DNA of 39,482 nt from Chlorobium sp. (lineage in GTDB: Bacteria; Bacteroidota; Chlorobiia; Chlorobiales; Chlorobiaceae), in contig SZYA01000045.1 in the NCBI GenBank assembly GCA_005843815.1, positions 1 through 39,482 on the forward strand, given 5' to 3'. The position numbers and the translations under genes are program-made. Below the pieces are notes generated by a model. The model made no database searches, had not been told where the DNA came from, and was given only the letters and a program-made list of their open reading frames with translations. This document shows positions 35,926 to 39,482 of this stretch, in pieces (the first letter of the stretch is position 1; each line of letters starts with the position of its first letter).

Positions 35926-36222
35926 TTAGTCGAACAGTTCGCCAAGAAATCCAAATGCCCCTCCTTTTCTCTTTCTTCTTCCTGTTTTTGGATCAATATA
36001 ATAATCATGATCATCGTCATGGTGTCCATGATGTGAATCCTCTGTACGATACTCCCGACCATGATCCTCCTCACGCCCACGGGGCTGGGGAGCAGATCGT
36101 TCAATAATTTTATCCAGCTCACCCCGGTCAAGCCAGACTCCCCGACAAGAGGGACAATAATCAATCTCAATACCCTGACGTTCAGAAAGAAGCAAATCGG
36201 CATTGCAGGAAGGACATTTCAT
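35926..36222 (-). CDS. TFIIB-type zinc-ribbon protein with His/Asp-rich linker
   Basis: A 98-residue protein with Cys3, Cys6, Cys23 and Cys26 in a TFIIB-type zinc ribbon (PF13453), CPSCRGVWLDRGELDKII being the diagnostic segment. After it comes a low-complexity His- and Asp-rich tract, HHGHHDDDHDYY, then the basic end RKRKGG. The tract could bind extra metal. The function is unknown. It is the first gene of the operon with the CDF exporter and TPR lipoprotein, which suggests a role in metal handling. Confidence 0.8.
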   Translation of the reverse strand: MKCPSCNADLLLSERQGIEIDYCPSCRGVWLDRGELDKIIERSAPQPRGREEDHGREYRTEDSHHGHHDDDHDYYIDPKTGRRKRKGGAFGFLGELFD

Positions 36223-36532
36223 GGTACTCTCCTCGATTAGTTAATTCATTAGCAGAACAGTAACCTGTTTCTCTATTCTTGGTAAAAATATAACTGACCA
36301 AACCTTAAAGAAGTCGAAAGGCAAGCTTAAAAAATGGTTAAAAAGGATCATTGCATCTGCTGATGCCTGATAATATTTTTTTTCGCACATTGAAATCCTG
36401 TGAAACAATCTGGCATACCGGTGAGGATTGGTCCAGCGGCACGTTTATTTACTTTTCTCATGGTGTGTTTAGTTATGGCTATGGAGAATGCCTATCGATG
36501 CTTCTCATGTGCTTAACTCACAACGCGTACCT
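36223..36532. other. 310-bp gap before the VF530 gene
   Basis: AT-rich DNA that carries the promoter side of the zinc-ribbon gene. An open frame on the plus strand encodes MPDNIFFRTLKSC and onward for 63 codons, without a ribosome site or recognisable family, so I do not call it. No palindrome or RNA gene was seen. Confidence 0.35.
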
Positions 36533-36784
36533 TTACATCTCTTTCTTTTCTTGACCAATCAAGTCTTTATATATTGCTTCAATTTTTACCCTGGCCCAAC
36601 TTGTTTTTCGCAAGAATTTCAAGCTGGACTTAATACTTGGATCATTATAAAAACAACGAATTTCTATCATTTTATAGAGTTCATCCCAGCCATAGTGATT
36701 TACAAGATCACATAGTATTTTTTCAAGAGTTAATCCATGCAATGGATTATTCGGTTGATCAACTGAATTCGTAAATCGTTTCAT
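36533..36784 (-). CDS. VF530-family (DUF2132) DNA-binding-like protein
   Basis: An 83-residue protein. [20 protein letters not shown] then [20 protein letters not shown] and [14 protein letters not shown] are the complete VF530 signature, a small helical fold thought to bind nucleic acid. The family domain begins at NNPLHG, and the only in-frame ATG before it (36784) lies inside a truncated ATPase gene in another frame. The native 5' end may have been lost by recombination, and expression may depend on the ATPase transcript. No ribosome site precedes 36784. Confidence 0.8.
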   Translation of the reverse strand: MKRFTNSVDQPNNPLHGLTLEKILCDLVNHYGWDELYKMIEIRCFYNDPSIKSSLKFLRKTSWARVKIEAIYKDLIGQEKKEM

Positions 36785-37100
36785 CAATGAGGAGTTCGAA
36801 TGAAAAAGGTGAGGGCTTTGAGGCGCATTGCGTATCAAGGCGGAAGGTCTCGACGGGCATCAGGGCGTCGGGCAGTGTTCCCCTGACCACCAGATTTTTT
36901 GCAAAACTCAGCGCCTTGAAAAAGTTTGTCTTGCCTGAGGCATTGCCACCATATATAGCAGCGATCGGCAGTATCCGTGTCGAGTATTTTGCAACCTTTG
37001 GAACGCGCTCGCTATGCTGCCGTTCGCGGCTGGCAATTATGGATAAGGAGAGCGGCTCCATGAAGGAGGCCCAGTTTTCAAGAGAGAAATTGATTAACAC
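36759..37100 (-). pseudogene. Truncated AAA (AAA_15/21-like) ATPase
   Basis: The first 113 residues of an ATP-binding protein of the AAA_15/AAA_21 type. It begins [20 protein letters not shown] and has Walker A GGNASGKT near 51-58. Such proteins are usually about 400 residues, with a signature motif and Walker B that are both missing here. The frame ends at TGA 36761-36759, directly after ETIYEFS, where the family normally continues. The break coincides with the start of the VF530-like domain, so a recombination event removed the rest. The remnant cannot hydrolyse ATP. Confidence 0.78.
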
Positions 37101-37263
37101 AAGTGGCCTGTTTTATAAGACATAAATCACTCTCTGAGCCTTAAAATATTCTTTTGAGAAGATTATCCCTCTGTAAAAGAGAAAATTTCTCATGGTATTG
37201 AGTGATGGCGACCTGCTGGTGATTGACAAGGCGCTTGAGGAAGAGGAGCTGCGGGAGAAAATT

Positions 37264-37304
37264 CCCCTCCTCTGGAGGGGTGGCAGGCGAAACCTGACGG
37301 GGTG
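37264..37304. repeat. Double-hairpin palindromic element
   Basis: CCCCTCC-TCT-GGAGGGG at 37264-37280 is a perfect 7-bp hairpin and CAGG-CGAAA-CCTG at 37284-37296 a second one. GGGGTG follows. Elements of this form are frequent in intergenic DNA of green sulfur bacteria and some other phyla, according to my recollection; copy number cannot be checked here. It interrupts a short open frame. Confidence 0.5.
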
Positions 37305-37493
37305 ATCACAAAGGGAATAAAAATGTTTGGTTACTATGGGAAGCAGGGATGCGCGACTGCATGAAAAAGGCTGCTTTCAAACAGGCTTGGCAAATCATTC
37401 AAGGCGAAGGCTATTACTCAAAGGGAATTCAGAAATTTTATTTCGCATATAAAGAACCATTTAAAACTGTAACATACACGACATCCGCTTTGA

Positions 37494-37533
37494 GAGGGAC
37501 TTTTGCTACGCTGCCGCTCCGCAAAAGCCCCTC
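37494..37533. repeat. Inverted repeat, 13-bp arms with one mismatch
   Basis: GAGGGACTTTTGC at 37494-37506 and GCAAAAGCCCCTC at 37521-37533 pair at 12 of 13 positions with a 14-base loop. It lies within the relic region and near the end of a short open frame. It looks like another dispersed palindrome; no T run follows. Confidence 0.5.
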
Positions 37534-37671
37534 AAGCAAGGGTTAGCCATCATCGGATGCAGTCATGACGAAGACCACTGCCGCAATCGTGAGTAAAACC
37601 TTTGCGACAGCATTCACTTATTACTCGCATGAAGTCATCGAACTTACAATTTTGATACCAGGAGAATGTTT

Positions 37672-37881
37672 ATGATTGATCTTGTCATGGAGTTATCGCA
37701 GAAGTCCCAAGCACTTCGCCCAGAAGAACGAGCGCGTCTTGCGAAACTACTGCTTGAGGAGTTAGGCCAAACCTGGCTTTTGCGGAAAGGAAGAGGCTTG
37801 CCGTCTTGTGTTTCTTCTGTCAAAACCTTGCTTGTGTATGGAAAGATATGCCACGCTCTTTACAAGCCCCTGTTATTGTAA
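37672..37881 (+). pseudogene. Remnant of a RelB-like addiction-module antitoxin (PF09720)
   Basis: Starting at ATG 37672, seven bases after AGGAG, the first 34 residues read MIDLVMELSQKSQALRPEER and ARLAKLLLEELG, the helical start of the small antitoxins of the addiction-module component family. After ELG the sequence becomes QTWLLRKGRGLPSCVSS and onward, which does not fit the usual acidic continuation (typically a Trp, Glu, Ile and Arg-rich helix). The toxin gene is absent. The antitoxin has probably lost its C-terminal half by a deletion. The last 9 bases overlap the end of the convergent DUF3037 gene. Confidence 0.55.
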
Positions 37882-38793
37882 AGTATGTGCCTGGTGCTTG
37901 TTTATCCAGCTTGAAAATGGCTCAACACCTTTTTCCTTGACCTCTTCCAGGACATCGTTCATGAATTGTCGAGTATCAGAAACCTGAACAACCTCATAAG
38001 GCTTCTTGTCCGTAACTAATTCGATCAAGTTCAAGGCTTGTTTGGCCTCTTTTTGTTCGGCTTGCTTTTTGTCAAGAATAATTTTTTGTTCCTTTTTGCC
38101 CTTCTGATTACTGGAGCCATAAAGCTTATTCAAGCAATCGTAAAGGCTTATTGTTTTTGAAATATTTTCGGACAGTGTTGATTCAGCAGTATTGAGGTTC
38201 AGGATATGGCCGCAATAGATGGAACCGTTACCTCCAATAAAGTCAAGACGAATTTCAGGCAAAAGTATTTCTGTTTGCAACTCTTCTGACTCAAGCTTGT
38301 AATCAATATTCAGATAGTGTTGAAAATCGAAATTCTCTTTAGCCATTCTGCGAAAAGCTGTCGCAAAAGCATTGTTGCTTCTTGACGAGTTTGTTCTCTT
38401 CTCTTGTTTATCATCTATCAGCTTATGATACAACCTGTTAAAGCGTTGTTCCACAAGATCAGCGGCCGATTCGTCAGGGTTATCATGAGCAATGACAAGC
38501 GGCTTTGGCGCTGTGTAACGAATGACACCATTTTCGTAGACCGAAAGGTATTCAAGGTGTTTGACGTCAAGAGCATCCTGGCTCTTGACAAAACCTTCAG
38601 CTTGACGCATTGCGCTCTCAAGAAGTGAGGATTTTTCAATACCAAGGGCACGATTAATGAGATTCACCCGTTCCCGCGAAAAACGTACTTTTACTGCGCC
38701 GCTCTCAGGGCTAACCATGATTAATCCGATGCCAAAGTACTCCTCACGATCAGGATTCGGGGCGTATTTTACTGTTGTAAACCAGGTTTTCAT
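37873..38793 (-). CDS. DUF3037-like protein with long C-terminal extension
   Basis: Starting at ATG 38793 the protein has 306 residues. The first 130 (MKTWFTTVKYAPNPDREEYF, then GIGLIMVSPESGAVKVRFSR) match the DUF3037 pattern: an aromatic-rich strand, an acidic Arg-Glu turn, a Gly-rich strand and an ending NRLYHKLIDD-like helix. The remaining 170 residues are charged, with a Lys- and Gln-rich stretch near 230-250, and I recognise no domain. DUF3037 proteins often sit next to HipA-like kinase genes, which are not present here. A longer start at 38991 has a better ribosome site (AGGAG with three bases of spacing) but adds 66 residues that look like out-of-frame sequence. The function is unknown. 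Confidence 0.7.
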   Translation of the reverse strand: MKTWFTTVKYAPNPDREEYFGIGLIMVSPESGAVKVRFSRERVNLINRALGIEKSSLLESAMRQAEGFVKSQDALDVKHLEYLSVYENGVIRYTAPKPLVIAHDNPDESAADLVEQRFNRLYHKLIDDKQEKRTNSSRSNNAFATAFRRMAKENFDFQHYLNIDYKLESEELQTEILLPEIRLDFIGGNGSIYCGHILNLNTAESTLSENISKTISLYDCLNKLYGSSNQKGKKEQKIILDKKQAEQKEAKQALNLIELVTDKKPYEVVQVSDTRQFMNDVLEEVKEKGVEPFSSWINKHQAHTLQ

Positions 38794-38975
38794 GGTAACT
38801 TGATCTTTGCATCCTCTAAAAGCTGTTGATAGAAACCGCGAACCAAATTCTTTCGGGGTAACAAGTAGTGTTTTATAATCGATTCTTTTTCTGTGACTTG
38901 ACTTCCCGCCATTCCGATCTCTATGATTGGCCAATATACGATATCGGGGAAAGAACGGGTGGAAAAAGAAATCAC
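38790..38975 (-). CDS. Small ORF overlapping the DUF3037 5' end, possibly frameshifted
   Basis: This 61-residue frame ends in TGA that overlaps the DUF3037 ATG by four bases (ATGA), the usual sign of two coupled genes. Its sequence (AGSQVTEKESIIKHYLLPRK then NLVRGFYQQLLEDAKIKLP) looks like a real helical protein, unlike the frame it overlaps. The GTG at 38975 is a poor start. Removing one T from the run near 38960-38970 would join this frame to MSKLQSDFF, which begins at 38991 after AGGAG. I favour a frameshifted small gene, but a dual-frame artefact is possible. Confidence 0.4.
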   Translation of the reverse strand: MISFSTRSFPDIVYWPIIEIGMAGSQVTEKESIIKHYLLPRKNLVRGFYQQLLEDAKIKLP

Positions 38976-39067
38976 TTTGCAATTTACTCATAGGCTCCTG
39001 AATATTGAGAATGTTCGCATTTTTACTACATTATAAAAAACTGAAAATAAAAACAGGGGGAATATTC

Positions 39068-39482
39068 ATGGCAACGGTGCATGATGTTGCGCAGTATATC
39101 CTTGATCATGCTGGGGATATGTCAACATGGAAGCTGCAAAAGCTGGTCTATTATAGTCAGGCTTGGCACTTGGTTTGGGCTGATAAGCCGCTTTTTGAGG
39201 AGGCTATAGAGGCATGGGCTAATGGACCTGTTTCGCCATCTCTTTACGAAAAGCACAAGGGGTGTTTTACAGTATCAAGCATACACTGTGGCAATTCTGA
39301 AATGCTTACGGAAGATGAACGAGAAACGGTCGATAAGGTTGTAGCCTATTACCAACAATATAACGGCCAACAACTGAGCGACCTTACCCATGCAGAAACT
39401 CCATGGATGAAGGCACGAGAGGGCATGGCGTACAATGAGCGAGGCAAAGTGGAAATCACTAAGCGGTCGTTAATAAATAACT
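39068..39482 (+). CDS. Panacea-domain (DUF4065, SocA-like) protein, 3' end outside window
   Basis: The ATG at 39068 has GGGGG about seven bases upstream and opens at least 138 codons without a stop. WKLQKLVYYSQAWHL at 21-35, ANGPVSPSLY at 51-60 and LSDLTHAETPW at 103-113 are the diagnostic segments of the Panacea domain, an antitoxin module that pairs with many unrelated toxins. In SocAB it acts as a proteolytic adaptor. The partner toxin is either beyond the window or, less likely, encoded by the divergent DUF3037 gene 276 bases to the left. A complete domain needs about 150-170 residues, so only the C-terminal end is missing. Confidence 0.85.
   Translation, partial: MATVHDVAQYILDHAGDMSTWKLQKLVYYSQAWHLVWADKPLFEEAIEAWANGPVSPSLYEKHKGCFTVSSIHCGNSEMLTEDERETVDKVVAYYQQYNGQQLSDLTHAETPWMKAREGMAYNERGKVEITKRSLINN

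Larger units (their letters stand above)
37101..37665. other. 565-bp relic-rich intergenic region
   Basis: No complete gene is supported. A 37-codon open frame at about 37192-37305 (MVLSDGDLLVIDKALEEEEL and onward) runs into a palindromic repeat and ends there, so it may be a relic. A 65-codon frame at 37349-37546 ends in another palindrome. Both look like fragments next to repeats. Confidence 0.4.

Noticed and set aside
36351-36554. A plus-strand 67-codon frame before the VF530 gene
   Set aside because: No ribosome site, no family and low-complexity aromatic composition; likely a chance open frame in AT-rich DNA.
37494-37533. CRISPR-like repeat
   Set aside because: Only single palindromes are present; there are no evenly spaced direct repeats anywhere in the gap and no Cas genes in the window.

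Overview
The window looks like a chromosomal segment of a green sulfur bacterium (Chlorobiaceae; Chlorobium or a close relative). The best single indicator is a BchC-like bacteriochlorophyllide dehydrogenase at 23351-24313. Gene content and the style of the intergenic palindromes fit this, but the assignment is inference and no RNA gene is present to confirm it. Most of the window is dense housekeeping DNA with short intergenic gaps. The two ends, and a few gaps, are accessory DNA with toxin-antitoxin modules and gene relics.

Layout. 1-1098: the tail of an unidentified gene, a VapBC-type module (DUF2281 antitoxin and PIN toxin), and a weak small ORF. 1099-9960: a Na/Pi cotransporter, then on the plus strand NUDIX hydrolase, BtuF-like lipoprotein, MFS exporter, Gfo/Idh/MocA oxidoreductase, CCA-adding enzyme, adenylosuccinate lyase and DoxX. 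10192-14894, minus strand: aroQ, then a tightly packed operon read as DUF3109, rpoN (sigma-54), hslV, hslU. 15157-18833: a frameshifted Nif11-type peptide gene, an MFS exporter, yjdM, an AAA_14/DUF4143 ATPase, and a DinD N-terminus fused to a CopG-like tail. 18984-24313: htpX, folD, radA, a four-TM membrane protein, ogt and bchC. 24336-26918: ATPase and one permease of a nucleoside-type (BMP family) ABC importer. 27019-34343: a 57-residue membrane protein, a PASTA protein, polyprenyl synthase, tatC, coaE, two lipoproteins, Fe-superoxide dismutase, an RlmI-like methyltransferase and a small helical protein. 34450-36222: an operon of a zinc-ribbon protein, a CDF metal transporter and a TPR lipoprotein. 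36533-39482: accessory DNA containing a VF530-family gene joined to a cut-off ATPase, palindromic repeats, a broken antitoxin, a DUF3037 protein with an overlapping small ORF, and a divergent Panacea (DUF4065/SocA-like) gene running off the window.

Functional links. The rpoN-hslVU block joins transcription control with regulated proteolysis. htpX, hslUV, PASTA, TatC and the lipoproteins serve the envelope and protein quality control. folD and purB belong to one-carbon and purine metabolism, aroQ to chorismate synthesis, and coaE to coenzyme A synthesis. The polyprenyl synthase makes isoprenoid chains, and bchC belongs to the photosynthetic pigment pathway.

The most interesting parts are the DUF3037/Panacea divergent locus at the right edge, the Nif11 relic broken by a visible 4-bp duplication, the DinD/CopG chimera, the ATPase/VF530 junction, and a PIN toxin that lacks any standard start codon where one is expected. 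All identifications come from reading motifs; no database search was run.
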